A DNA stretch of 64,000 bases from Burkholderiales bacterium (lineage in GTDB: Bacteria; Pseudomonadota; Gammaproteobacteria; Burkholderiales; Burkholderiaceae_E): the NCBI GenBank assembly GCA_026399875.1, contig JAPLQF010000020.1, positions 55,398 to 119,397 on the forward strand, in the 5' to 3' direction. The notes beneath the pieces were generated by a model. The model saw only the letters and a list, made by a program, of their open reading frames with translations, was not told the DNA's origin and ran no database searches. The translations under genes and the position numbers were made by a program. Of the stretch, positions 19,431 through 28,252 are shown in pieces; positions within the stretch are counted from its first letter, which is position 1, and each line of letters begins with the position of its first letter.

Positions 19431-20561
19431 ATGACCCGATCCCTCTTCGAAGAAGAACACGAGCTCTTTCGCGAGCAGGTTCGCCGCTTCGCCGAACGCG
19501 AAGTCGCTCCGCACTTTCGCGACTGGGAGAAAGCCGGCATCACGCCCAAGGAGTTCTGGCGCAAGGCCGGTGAGGCCGGTGTGTTGTGCACAACCATACC
19601 AACCGAATATGGCGGTGGCGGCGGCAGCTTTCTGCATGCCTGCGTGGTCACCGAAGAGATGGCCCGTATCGGTGCCAGCACAGGCATCCCGGTGCATTCC
19701 GACATGGTCTCGCCCTATCTGATGCACTACGGCAGCGAATCCCTCAAACAGCATCTGCTGCCGCGACTTTGCCGGGGCGAAATCGTGGCCTCGATCGGCA
19801 TGACCGAACCCGGCACCGGCAGCGACCTCAAGAGCATCCGCACCAGTGCAGTTCGCGATGGCGACCATTGGGTCATCTCGGGGCAGAAGGTCTGGATCAC
19901 CAACGGCGCCAACTGCGGCGTGGTGCTGGTGGCCTGCAAGACCGACCCTTCAGCCGGCGCCAAGGGCGTGTCGCTGATTGCCGTCGAAGCCGGCACACCG
20001 GGCTTTTCCAAGGGTCAGCCGATGGACAAGATCGGCCTGAAGGCACAGGACACTGCCGAACTCTTCTTCGACAATGTACGGGTGCCGATCGGCAATCTGG
20101 TGGGTGAAGAAGGCCGCGGATTCGTCTATCTGATGCAGCAGCTGCCGCAGGAGCGGCTGGTGATCGCGGTGCGATCCTGCGCAATTCTCGAGGCCAACCT
20201 CGAGGCAACCGTCAAGTACGTGCGCGAGCGCAAGGTCTTCGGCGCACCGATCGCCGAGTTCCAGAACACCAAGTTCAAGCTCGCCGAAGCCAAGGCCTAC
20301 ATCACGATGCTTCGCAGCTTCGTCGACGACTGCATCACCGAGCACATCAACGGCGGCATCACCAGCGAAAAGGCCGCAATGGCCAAACTCACCTCGACCG
20401 AGCTGCTCGGCCGATATCTCGACGAATTCCTGCAACTTCACGGCGGCTATGGTTATTCGAACGAGTACGGCATCGGGCGCGCGTGGGTCGATGCACGCGT
20501 GACGCGCATCGCCGGCGGCACCTCCGAGGTCTGCAAGGACATCATCAGTCGCGGACTCTGA
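19431..20561 (+). CDS. Acyl-CoA dehydrogenase, long-chain/isovaleryl type
   Basis: A 376-residue FAD-dependent dehydrogenase. Motifs: IGMTEPGTGSDL and VWITNGANCG (FAD and thioester binding), and LHGGYGYSNEYGIGRAWVDAR. In the usual catalytic-loop position it has RIAGGTSEV with Gly instead of Glu, as in long-chain and isovaleryl-CoA dehydrogenases, whose base is a Glu on another helix; the matching QQLPQERL segment is present. So it is probably active with the alternative base. First plus-strand gene of the catabolic block; a stable CTCGC-GAAA-GCGAG hairpin (20587-20600) follows its stop. Confidence 0.92.
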   Translation: MTRSLFEEEHELFREQVRRFAEREVAPHFRDWEKAGITPKEFWRKAGEAGVLCTTIPTEYGGGGGSFLHACVVTEEMARIGASTGIPVHSDMVSPYLMHYGSESLKQHLLPRLCRGEIVASIGMTEPGTGSDLKSIRTSAVRDGDHWVISGQKVWITNGANCGVVLVACKTDPSAGAKGVSLIAVEAGTPGFSKGQPMDKIGLKAQDTAELFFDNVRVPIGNLVGEEGRGFVYLMQQLPQERLVIAVRSCAILEANLEATVKYVRERKVFGAPIAEFQNTKFKLAEAKAYITMLRSFVDDCITEHINGGITSEKAAMAKLTSTELLGRYLDEFLQLHGGYGYSNEYGIGRAWVDARVTRIAGGTSEVCKDIISRGL

Positions 20562-20669
20562 GCCGCAAGGAAGCCCCCCGCGCAGGCTCGCGAAAGCGAG
20601 TCGCATCAGAATGGGGTTCGAGTGTCATCATCACACCGTCGCTCCGTAGAGGGCGACCTGGGAGGAAGC

Positions 20670-21707
20670 ATGAACAGTAGGCGAATCATCCGGATGCCGG
20701 CCAAAGCAGGCCTTGCGGGCCTTTTGCCGGCACTTTTGCCGGCCCTTTTGCCAGCACTTCTGCTGGCACTTCTTATGCAGGCATCGCCATCATCGGCACA
20801 GACCACCGGCCCTTATCCCAACCGGCCGATCAAGATGATGGTGGTCTCGGCCGCCGGCGGCATCCTCGACACCATCGGGCGCATCGTGGCCACCGGCATC
20901 GGTCCGAACCTCGGCCAGGTGGTCGTGGTCGAGAACCGCGCCGGCGCCGGCGGCATTCCAGGCACTGAAGTGGTCGCGCGCGCGGCACCCGACGGTTACA
21001 CCATCGGCTCGGTGTCGACCAGCCATTCGATCAATCCCGGCCTTTATCCGAAGATGCCCTATGACACGCTGCGCGACCTGGTCATGGTCTCGCACACCGT
21101 CAACCTGAAGAACGTGCTGGTGGCACATCCCTCGGTGCCGGCGAATTCGGTCAAAGAGCTGATCGCCCTCGCAAAATCCAGACCTGGCACGCTCACCTTC
21201 GCCTCGGCCGGCAACGGTCAGTCCAATCATCTGTCGGGCGAGATCTTCAAGAGCATGGCCGGCATCGACATGATCCATGTGCCCTACAAGGGCAGCGCGC
21301 CGGGGCTGACCGATACGGTTGCCGGCAGTACGTCGATCATGTTCGTCGACATCCTCTCGGCCCTACCGCATATCAAATCGGGGCGTCTGAAAGCACTCGG
21401 CGTGACCGGCACGGTGCGCTCACCGGCCTTGCCCGATGTGCCGACGATCCAGGAGTCGGGGCTGCCCGATTTCAACGGCAATACCTGGCTGGGAATGGTG
21501 GCACCCGCCGGCACACCGCGCGAGATCGTCATGCGCCTGAGCGCCGAAACCTCGAAGGTACTCAACGCGCCCGATATGCGTGAACGCCTGCTGGCCCAGG
21601 GTGTCGAGCCGGTGGGCAGCACGCCCGAGCAGGCCACCGCACACCTTGAAGCCGAAATGAAGCGCTACGCCGCGGCTGTCAAAGCCTCGGGCGCCAAGGT
21701 CGACTGA
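20670..21707 (+). CDS. Bug-family (TctC-like) tripartite tricarboxylate transporter binding protein
   Basis: Periplasmic binding protein that captures carboxylic acids. The 345-residue product starts MNSRRIIRMPAKAG, with GGAGGA at 20661-20666 deciding the start. The signal peptide has a hydrophobic core built from repeated LLPA units, ending at SSAQT. Mature motifs: YPNRPIKMMV, GGILDTIGR, VVVENRAGAGG, PDGYTI and YKGSAPGLTD. No TctA/TctB membrane partners are adjacent, as is common for the greatly expanded Bug family of Burkholderiales. Lying between two acyl-CoA dehydrogenase genes, it probably binds the pathway substrate. Confidence 0.93.
   Translation: MNSRRIIRMPAKAGLAGLLPALLPALLPALLLALLMQASPSSAQTTGPYPNRPIKMMVVSAAGGILDTIGRIVATGIGPNLGQVVVVENRAGAGGIPGTEVVARAAPDGYTIGSVSTSHSINPGLYPKMPYDTLRDLVMVSHTVNLKNVLVAHPSVPANSVKELIALAKSRPGTLTFASAGNGQSNHLSGEIFKSMAGIDMIHVPYKGSAPGLTDTVAGSTSIMFVDILSALPHIKSGRLKALGVTGTVRSPALPDVPTIQESGLPDFNGNTWLGMVAPAGTPREIVMRLSAETSKVLNAPDMRERLLAQGVEPVGSTPEQATAHLEAEMKRYAAAVKASGAKVD
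20721..20768 (+). repeat. Four tandem 12-bp units in the Bug signal peptide
   Basis: Units CTTTTGCCGGCA (20721), CTTTTGCCGGCC (20733), CTTTTGCCAGCA (20745) and the more diverged CTTCTGCTGGCA (20757) encode LLPA, LLPA, LLPA and LLLA, the signal-peptide core. Copies keep frame, so slippage would change hydrophobic length in steps of four residues. Confidence 0.9.
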
Positions 21708-21738
21708 CCCCCTTTTCCTTCGCAAGCGATCTGCACCC

Positions 21739-22887
21739 ATGGCCCTCGATTTCAGTCTCAGCGAAGAACACCTGGCGGTGCGCGAGAGCGTACGTCGCCT
21801 GTGCCGCGATGAAGTCGCGCCACTGGTGAACGACGCCGAAGAAAATGAAACTTTCCCTCGCGAGCTCTTTCGGCTCTGGGGGCGGCTCGGCCTGATCGGT
21901 GCACGCTATCCGGCCGACGATGGCGGCGCCGGCCTGGACAAGGTCGCCGAATGCATCATTCGCGAAGAGATGAGCGCGGTCTGCCAGGGCTTTGCATCAA
22001 GCTGGTCGGCCCACAGCCATCTTGGCATCTGGCCGATCTGGAAGGCCGGCACCGCCGCCCAGAAGCTGCGCTGTTTCGTGCCGGCGCTTGCTGGCGAAAA
22101 AATCGCGGGTTTCGGCCTGAGCGAGCCGGACGGCGGCTCGAATGTTCGCGCACTCAAGACCCGCGCCACCCGCGTGTCAGGCGGCTGGCGGCTCAATGGC
22201 AGCAAGCTCTACATCACCAACTCGCCAATCGCCGATTTCGTGCTGATCGCCGCCCGTACACGCGATGAACTGAGCATCGATGCCATCAGCCTGTTCATCG
22301 TCGAGGGTGACAGCCCGGGCTTTGCGGTCTCGCGACTCAAAAAGGAAGGTATCCGCAGTTCCGAGACCGGCCTGATCCATCTCGATAATGTTTTCGTCCC
22401 CGACCATCTTCTGCTGGGCGAACGCGAAGGCACCTATCCGCTGATCCTCGAATCGCTCAGCGAAAACCGAGTCGGCGTCGCGGCCAATTCGCTCGGGCTG
22501 GCACGCGCCGCGCTTGAGGCCTCGGTGGCCTATGCCGGTGAACGTCTGGTGGGTGGCAAACGCATCGGCGACTACCAGGCGGTGGCGCATCGGCTGGCCG
22601 ACATGGCAGCCGACATCGAAGCCGCCCGCTGGCTGGTCTATTACGGCGCCTGGTGTGTCGATCAGGGCCAGCTGACCCCTGATCTGGCAGCGCGCGTCAA
22701 GCTGGTGGCCAGCGAAACCGCCGTGCGCGCGAGCGAATCGGCGATCCGCATCTTCGGCGGCGCGGGCATCATGCGCGAGTACCCGGTGGGGCGCATCCAC
22801 CGCGATGCCCTGGTCTATGTCATCGGCGAAGGCACCAGCGACATTCAACGCAACCTGATTGCCCGAGGGCTGGGGTTCAAACCATGA
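21739..22887 (+). CDS. Acyl-CoA dehydrogenase, short/medium-chain type
   Basis: A 382-residue FAD-dependent dehydrogenase that starts MALDFSLSEEHLAVRESV. It carries GFGLSEPDGGSNVRALKTRA for FAD/substrate binding, LYITNSPIADFVLIAA, and IFGGAGIMREYPVGRIHRDA. The catalytic loop VIGEGTSDIQRN has the classical Glu, unlike the gene at 19431. First gene of a tightly coupled operon: its stop overlaps the thiolase-like start by four bases (ATGA). Confidence 0.92.
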   Translation: MALDFSLSEEHLAVRESVRRLCRDEVAPLVNDAEENETFPRELFRLWGRLGLIGARYPADDGGAGLDKVAECIIREEMSAVCQGFASSWSAHSHLGIWPIWKAGTAAQKLRCFVPALAGEKIAGFGLSEPDGGSNVRALKTRATRVSGGWRLNGSKLYITNSPIADFVLIAARTRDELSIDAISLFIVEGDSPGFAVSRLKKEGIRSSETGLIHLDNVFVPDHLLLGEREGTYPLILESLSENRVGVAANSLGLARAALEASVAYAGERLVGGKRIGDYQAVAHRLADMAADIEAARWLVYYGAWCVDQGQLTPDLAARVKLVASETAVRASESAIRIFGGAGIMREYPVGRIHRDALVYVIGEGTSDIQRNLIARGLGFKP

Positions 22888-24017
22888 TCAGCGGCGTTGC
22901 CAACACCCGGGTCGGCGAGATTGCCGGCTCGAGCTGCATGAGTCTGCATGAAGAGGCCGCGCGCGGCGCGCTCGAGGACGCCGGCCTGAACTGGTCGGAC
23001 ATCGACGGCGTGCTGTGCGCCTACTCGCTGGCCGAGCCGCATCCGATGCTGGCCTCGGCCTTTTGCGAATTCGTCGGCATCCATCCCAATGTCTGCACCG
23101 CGCTGCAGTCAGGCGGTACCACTGCCTGCATCATGGTGATGCTCGCCGAGTCGCTGGTGGCCACCGGCCAGTGCCGCCATGTGCTGTGCGTGACCGGTGA
23201 CAACCGCGCCACCGGCATGTCGCGCGACGGGGCGGTCGCTGCGCTGGCCGAATTCGGCCATGCGCAGTTCGAGCGTCCCTATGGCATCGGCATTCCACCG
23301 GCCTACGGCCTGGTCGCGCAGCGCTACCTGCATGAATACGGCGCCACCCTCGAGCAACTGGCCGCGATCTCGGTCGAACATCGTCGCCATGCCGCCCGCC
23401 ATCCCGATGCTCACAAGCGCGAGCCGATCAGCCTCGACGATGTCATGCGCTCGCGGGTGATCAGTTCGCCGCTGCGCCTGCTCGACTGCTGCCTGGTGTC
23501 AGACGGGGGTGCTGCCGTGATCGTGAGCGCAGCAGATGCCGGTCGCGACACGCGTGCGCCGCTCAAAGTCCTTGGCATGGGTCAGGGGCATACCCATGAG
23601 CACATCGTGGCTGCGCCCAGCCTGACCGACTTCGGCTGCAAGCAATCCTCGCAGCGCGCTTTTGCGCAGGCCGGCCTCAAGCCGGCAGACATCGATGTCG
23701 CGCAGATCTACGATTCTTTCACCATCACCCTGCTGGTCGAGCTCGAATCGATGGGCTTTTTCGAGCGCGGCCAGGCCGGCGTCGCGGCACTCGCCGGCGA
23801 ACTCGGCCTGGGTGGCAAGCTGCCCTGCAATACCCACGGCGGCCTGCTGTCCTTCGGGCATTCGGGCGCCGCCGGCGGGATGTTTCATATCGTCGAGGCG
23901 GTCCGCCAGTTGCGCGGCGAAGCCGACGCCAGGCAAGTCAAGGACGCCCAAACCGCTTTTGTTCATGGCGACGGCGGCATCCTGTCGGCTCACTGCTCAC
24001 TCATTCTGGGAAGCTGA
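22884..24017 (+). CDS. Thiolase-fold protein without the nucleophilic cysteine (Ltp2-like)
   Basis: A 377-residue protein of the SCP-x/lipid-transfer thiolase superfamily. Thiolase landmarks are RLLDCCLVSDGGAAVIVS, VAQIYDSFTITLL and LPCNTHGGLLSFGHSGAAGG. At the place of the reactive Cys (usually CxSG) it reads ALQSGGTTAC, so thiolysis by the classical mechanism is unlikely. The steroid side-chain aldolase Ltp2 has the same loss (GGG there), uses conserved tyrosines, and needs a DUF35 partner; such a partner is encoded immediately downstream (TGATG overlap). A retro-aldol C-C cleavage of a beta-hydroxyacyl-CoA is therefore a reasonable hypothesis, not proven. Confidence 0.85.
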   Translation: MISGVANTRVGEIAGSSCMSLHEEAARGALEDAGLNWSDIDGVLCAYSLAEPHPMLASAFCEFVGIHPNVCTALQSGGTTACIMVMLAESLVATGQCRHVLCVTGDNRATGMSRDGAVAALAEFGHAQFERPYGIGIPPAYGLVAQRYLHEYGATLEQLAAISVEHRRHAARHPDAHKREPISLDDVMRSRVISSPLRLLDCCLVSDGGAAVIVSAADAGRDTRAPLKVLGMGQGHTHEHIVAAPSLTDFGCKQSSQRAFAQAGLKPADIDVAQIYDSFTITLLVELESMGFFERGQAGVAALAGELGLGGKLPCNTHGGLLSFGHSGAAGGMFHIVEAVRQLRGEADARQVKDAQTAFVHGDGGILSAHCSLILGS

Positions 24018-24430
24018 TGACCCCCGCCAAACCGCTCCCCAAACCCACCGCCGAGACGCTGCCCTTCTGGCAGGCGGCAGCGCAGGGCAAACTGGTCTTT
24101 CAGCATTGCAGCGCCTGCAACCGCGCCCAGTTTCCGCCGGCCAACCATTGCCCGGCCTGCGGCAATCGCTCGCTGACCTGGCAGGAGTCTGCGGCAAGCG
24201 GAAGCATCCACTCACACACCACAGTCCAGCGTGCGCCCACCGCCGCGTTCAAGGAGGACGTGCCCTATGTGATCGCGCTGATCGACCTGGACGAGGGCTT
24301 TCGCATGATGATGAACTGGCGCGGCGATGACCCTGCCACGGCCAGGATCGGTGATCGGGTCCGAGTGGTCTTCGAGGCCAATGCCTCGCCCTGGCCGCTG
24401 CCGCAAGCTGTGCCGGTGAAAATCGGATGA
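24017..24430 (+). CDS. DUF35 zinc-ribbon/OB-fold protein (partner of the thiolase-like protein)
   Basis: A 137-residue protein. The N-terminal helix (PFWQAAAQGKL) leads into a zinc ribbon with CSAC and CPAC, then an OB-fold with GSIHSHTTV, VPYVIALIDLDEG and IGDRVRVVFE. DUF35 proteins pair with thiolase-fold enzymes, where the OB-fold binds the CoA moiety (ChsH2 C-terminal domain with Ltp2 is the known case). Its start overlaps the preceding stop by one base and its stop overlaps the IclR start by four, so the trio is translated together. Confidence 0.92.
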   Translation: MTPAKPLPKPTAETLPFWQAAAQGKLVFQHCSACNRAQFPPANHCPACGNRSLTWQESAASGSIHSHTTVQRAPTAAFKEDVPYVIALIDLDEGFRMMMNWRGDDPATARIGDRVRVVFEANASPWPLPQAVPVKIG

Positions 24431-25215
24431 GCGAAGCCCGCGCCTCGTCGCCCCCCAAACTGGTGGGAGCACTCGTCAGCGGACTGGGAGTGCTTCGCTA
24501 TCTGGCTCACAACCGCGGACCGACCGGCGTCACCCGCATTGCCCGTGACCTCGACCTGAATGCCAGCACCTGCTTCAATCTGTTGCGCACGCTGGTGCAT
24601 GAAGGGCTTGTGACCTTCGACGATGAAACCAAGTCCTATGCGATCGGGCTCGGCGTGGTCGAACTCGCTCAGGGGGCGCTCGATCGCGCCTCACTCGTCA
24701 AGCTCGTCGAGCCCCATCTCAATGACATCGCGGTGCGCCATCAGGTCACCGTGGTCATGTGGCAGACACTCAACAGCGAGCGAATGACGCTGGTGCATGT
24801 CTCCGAGAACCACAATGCGATCAGGGTGCAGATGACGGTGGGCACTCGCATACCGACCTTCGCCGGCGCATCCGGCCGCTGCATGGCCGCCTTCAGCGGC
24901 ATGACAAAGACCGAGATCCGCAGCCGCTTCGGCGTCCTGCGCTGGGATCGCGCGCCGAGCTTCGAGGACTACTGGACATCGGTCATCAGAACCCGCGAGC
25001 GTGGCTATGCGATCGACGACGGCCAATTCCAGCGCGGCGCGACGATCCTGGCCGTGCCGGTCTTCGATCCGAGCCGCAAACCGACCATGACGATCGGTGG
25101 CGCATCCTTCAGCGCCCAGCTCGATGCCAACCGCATCAAGGCACTGGCCAGCGATCTCGGCGCCCTGGCCGAGCGGGTGACCCGGGCGCTCTCGGGCGGT
25201 GCAGCCACCGCCTGA
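24427..25215 (+). CDS. IclR family transcriptional regulator
   Basis: A 262-residue regulator. N-terminal winged helix (LVGALVSGLGVLRYLAHN, then VTRIARDLDLNASTCFNLLRTLVHEGLV) and a C-terminal effector domain with IPTFAGASGRCMAAFSGM, ERGYAIDDGQFQRGATILAVPVF and a closing dimer helix. IclR proteins sense small aromatic or carboxylic metabolites. Translated as the last member of the ACAD - thiolase-like - DUF35 operon (ATGA overlap), so it would be co-expressed with the genes it probably controls. Confidence 0.93.
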   Translation: MSEARASSPPKLVGALVSGLGVLRYLAHNRGPTGVTRIARDLDLNASTCFNLLRTLVHEGLVTFDDETKSYAIGLGVVELAQGALDRASLVKLVEPHLNDIAVRHQVTVVMWQTLNSERMTLVHVSENHNAIRVQMTVGTRIPTFAGASGRCMAAFSGMTKTEIRSRFGVLRWDRAPSFEDYWTSVIRTRERGYAIDDGQFQRGATILAVPVFDPSRKPTMTIGGASFSAQLDANRIKALASDLGALAERVTRALSGGAATA

Positions 25216-25239
25216 GCCGCCGACCGCGACCAATGGGCG

Positions 25240-26277
25240 TCAGACCTCGTCGGCGACCTTGAGCACCAGCTTGCCGAAGTTCTCGCCCGAAAACAGCTTG
25301 AGAAGTGTCTCGGGGAAATGGTCGATGCCGTCGACGATGTCTTCGCGAGAGATGAACTTTCCCTCGGCCATCCAGCCGGCAATCTCGCGGACCGCCTCGG
25401 GATAGCGCCTTGCATAGTCGAACACCACGATGCCTTCCATGCGAGCGCGATTGACCAGGAGCGACAGATAGTTCGAAGGCCCCTTGACCGGTGCGGTCGC
25501 GTTGTACTGCGAGATGGCGCCGCAGATGACGATACGCGCCTTCATGTTGATGCGGGTGAGCACGGTATCGAGGATGTCGCCACCGACATTGTCGAAGTAG
25601 ACATCAACCCCTTTGGGGCAATGCGCCTTGAGCCCGTCGCGCACACTACCGGCCTTGTAGTCGATACAGGCATCAAAGCCGAGTTCCTTCACGACGAACT
25701 CGCATTTGGCTGCACCGCCGGCAATACCCACCACCCGACAGCCCTTGATCCGGGCCACCTGGCCGACGGTCTGGCCGACCGCGCCGGCCGCCCCGGAGAC
25801 GACGACGGTCTCGCCGGCTTTGGGCTGACCGACATCGAGCAGTCCGAAATAGGCGGTCATGCCCGGCATGCCGAGTGCATTGAGCCATTTCGGAAGCGGC
25901 GCCATGCCGACGTCGATGCGAGTCAGTCCGGTCATCGCCAGCGCCTTGGCCTCAATCGCACAGAACTGCTGCACGCCAAGCATGCCGCTCACATGATCAC
26001 CGACCGAAAAGGCCGAGGTATCGGAGGCAATGATGCGGCCAACGCCCCCGGCACGCATGACATCGCCGATGCCGACTGCCTCGATGTAACTGCGGCCTTC
26101 GTTCATCCAGCCGCGCATCGCCGGATCGAGCGACAGCATGAGGTTTCTGACAAGGACGCCGCCAGGCGGCAATGCCGGCATCGGCGCATCGGCGATCTGC
26201 CAGTTGGCGGAGGTGGGCAGCCCGACCGGCCTCGATGCAAGCAGAACGCGGCGGTTGAGTGTGGCAGTTGTCGTCAT
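25240..26277 (-). CDS. Zinc-independent MDR-family NADP-dependent oxidoreductase
   Basis: A 345-residue medium-chain reductase of the leukotriene B4 dehydrogenase/CurA type, which reduces the C=C bond of enones or enoyl compounds with NADPH. Features: LMLSLDPAMRGWMNEGRSY near the N-terminus, the Rossmann motif VVSGAAGAVGQTVGQVA, VDVYFDNVGGDILD and a C-terminal FGKLVLKV. No structural or catalytic zinc cysteines are seen. The start at 26277 (MTTTATLNRRVLL) has AGAGG upstream; the frame to 26325 is an extension. It is convergent with iclR across 24 bp and followed the crotonase gene by 44 bp on its strand. Confidence 0.9.
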   Translation of the reverse strand: MTTTATLNRRVLLASRPVGLPTSANWQIADAPMPALPPGGVLVRNLMLSLDPAMRGWMNEGRSYIEAVGIGDVMRAGGVGRIIASDTSAFSVGDHVSGMLGVQQFCAIEAKALAMTGLTRIDVGMAPLPKWLNALGMPGMTAYFGLLDVGQPKAGETVVVSGAAGAVGQTVGQVARIKGCRVVGIAGGAAKCEFVVKELGFDACIDYKAGSVRDGLKAHCPKGVDVYFDNVGGDILDTVLTRINMKARIVICGAISQYNATAPVKGPSNYLSLLVNRARMEGIVVFDYARRYPEAVREIAGWMAEGKFISREDIVDGIDHFPETLLKLFSGENFGKLVLKVADEV

Positions 26278-26321
26278 GAATAGGCCTCTGAAAAAAAGTT
26301 TTTTCTGATTCTCAAGCCGAC

Positions 26322-27155
26322 TCACCAGTTCGGCGGTCGCTTCTCGATGAAGGCCGACACGCCCTCAAGGGCGCTGTCATCCATCATGTTGCAGGCCATG
26401 GTCTGACCGGCCAGCTGATAGGCCGCCTCGGACCCCATTTCGAGCTGCCGATAAAAAAGACCTTTTCCGGCAGCGATGGCTTCCCGGGGCTTGGAGACGA
26501 TTCGCGCAAGCAAGGCCTCGATCGCGACATCGAGTTCGGAAGGTGGCACGCAGTCATTGATCAGACCATCATCGCGCGCCCGCGCAGCATCGATGAAATC
26601 ACCGGTCAGCAGCATCTTCATGGCCGCCTTGCGCGAGAGATTGCGCGACAGCGGCACCGCGGGTGTCGAACAGAACAGACCGAGATTGACACCCGACACG
26701 GCAAAACGCGCATCGTCAGCGGCGACCGCCAGATCGCAGGCCGCCACCAGCTGGCAGCCGGCCGCAGTCGCCAGCCCCTGCACCCGTGCGATCACCGGCT
26801 GCGGCATGCGCTGCAGCGTCATCATCACGCGGCTGCAGCGTGCAAACAGTTGCTGATAGGCCCCGAGCGCCGGCTCGGCAAGCATCTCGCGCAGGTCGTG
26901 TCCGGCACAGAATGCCTTGCCTCGTGCGGCAATGACCACTGCCCTGACCGTGTCATCACTCGAAATCATGTCGAGCTGACTTTGAAGCGCGATCAGCAGG
27001 TCCTCCGACAAGGCGTTGTAGGCCGACGGGCGATTGAGCCACAGCCAGGCAACCGGCCCCCGATCGACGCGCTCGAGCACATCGTCGCCCGATTCGACCG
27101 GTTTGCTGTCGGAGGCAGCCGTCGAATGGCCGGCTGCCACGGATTGATTGGCCAT
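26322..27155 (-). CDS. Enoyl-CoA hydratase-family protein (ECHDC3-like) lacking catalytic glutamates
   Basis: A 277-residue crotonase-fold protein, start chosen at 27155 with CAGGAG upstream. The oxyanion-hole segment KAFCAGHDLREM is present. The two hydratase glutamates are missing: GLATAAGCQLVAACD has Gln where the first is expected, and AVSGVNLGLFCSTP has Gly at the second. GVNxGLFCSTP is typical of ECHDC3-like proteins, whose reaction is uncertain. It may act as an isomerase or hydrolase, or bind CoA esters only. First gene of a minus-strand pair with the MDR reductase, divergent from moxR over 153 bp. Confidence 0.88.
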   Translation of the reverse strand: MANQSVAAGHSTAASDSKPVESGDDVLERVDRGPVAWLWLNRPSAYNALSEDLLIALQSQLDMISSDDTVRAVVIAARGKAFCAGHDLREMLAEPALGAYQQLFARCSRVMMTLQRMPQPVIARVQGLATAAGCQLVAACDLAVAADDARFAVSGVNLGLFCSTPAVPLSRNLSRKAAMKMLLTGDFIDAARARDDGLINDCVPPSELDVAIEALLARIVSKPREAIAAGKGLFYRQLEMGSEAAYQLAGQTMACNMMDDSALEGVSAFIEKRPPNW

Positions 27156-27308
27156 CGGAATCTCCTGTTCGAGGGGTTGCGAAAGCGTCCCGATTGCAGC
27201 GCGGACACGACAGGATGTGCCGTGATGCCGTGATTTCCGCCGACCATCGGGCGGCGGGCGGTTGGACGGAAACCCTAGATTACACTGCACCCAAAAGGAT
27301 GAACCTCA

Positions 27309-28232
27309 ATGCTCGAACGTATTCAGGCTGTCGCTGCGCAGGTCGGCACCGTCGTGGTCGGCAAGCAACCGCAGATTCGCCTGGCGCTGGCATGCCTGCT
27401 GGCACGTGGCCATCTGCTCATCGAAGACCTGCCCGGTGTCGGCAAGACCACGCTTGCGCAGGCGCTGTCGATCTCGCTCGGACTGGCCTTCAAGCGGGTG
27501 CAGTTCACCAACGATCTGCTGCCGGCCGACATCGTTGGCGTGTCGGTCTTCGAACGCGACAACAACCGTTTCACCTTCCATCCGGGTCCGGTGTTCTCCC
27601 AGGTATTGCTCGCCGACGAGATCAATCGCGCCTCGCCCAAGACGCAAAGTGCGCTGCTCGAGGCGATGGAAGAAAGACAGGTCTCGATCGATGGTGCGTC
27701 GCGGCGTCTGCCCGATCCTTTCTTTGTCATCGCCACCCAGAACCCTCAGGATCAGATCGGCACCTTTCCCCTGCCGGAGTCACAACTCGACCGTTTCCTG
27801 ATGTGCATCGAGCTCGGCTATCCCGACCCGAAAGCCGAGCGCACCCTGCTCGAAGGCCATGACCGTCGCGAACTGCTGTCGTCAATCAAGCCGAAGATGA
27901 CCGCAGGCGAACTGGTCGATGCGCAAGCCTCGCTCAAGCTGATCCGGACCGCTCCGGCGCTGCTCGACTATGTCCAGAACCTGCTGACCCACAGCCGGCG
28001 CTCGCCGCTCTTCGCAGAAGGACTGAGCCCGCGTGCCGGACTGGCGCTGCTGCAGGCGGCGCGCGCCTGGGCGTTGCTCGACGGGCGCAACCATGTGCTG
28101 CCCGATGATGTGCAGGCGGTGCTGACCGCGGTCACGGGTCATCGCCTGAAGCCTGCCAAGGGCGCTGCAACCAGCCATCGGGCCCGCGCCGAGATGGTCG
28201 CCGAGCTGTCGAAATCGGTGGGCGTGCCCTGA
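27309..28232 (+). CDS. MoxR family AAA+ ATPase
   Basis: A 307-residue chaperone-like ATPase. Walker A DLPGVGKTTLAQ (residues 40-51), Walker B LLADEINRASPKTQSALLEAME, sensor VIATQNPQDQIGTFPLPESQLDRF and a C-terminal lid (LSPRAGLALLQAARAWAL). MoxR proteins help mature or activate partners, typically with DUF58 and VWA or transglutaminase proteins. It heads the moxR - DUF58 - transglutaminase set. AAAGGA lies before the ATG. Confidence 0.93.
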   Translation: MLERIQAVAAQVGTVVVGKQPQIRLALACLLARGHLLIEDLPGVGKTTLAQALSISLGLAFKRVQFTNDLLPADIVGVSVFERDNNRFTFHPGPVFSQVLLADEINRASPKTQSALLEAMEERQVSIDGASRRLPDPFFVIATQNPQDQIGTFPLPESQLDRFLMCIELGYPDPKAERTLLEGHDRRELLSSIKPKMTAGELVDAQASLKLIRTAPALLDYVQNLLTHSRRSPLFAEGLSPRAGLALLQAARAWALLDGRNHVLPDDVQAVLTAVTGHRLKPAKGAATSHRARAEMVAELSKSVGVP

Positions 28233-28252
28233 GCGGCGCGGGGTGATTCGCG

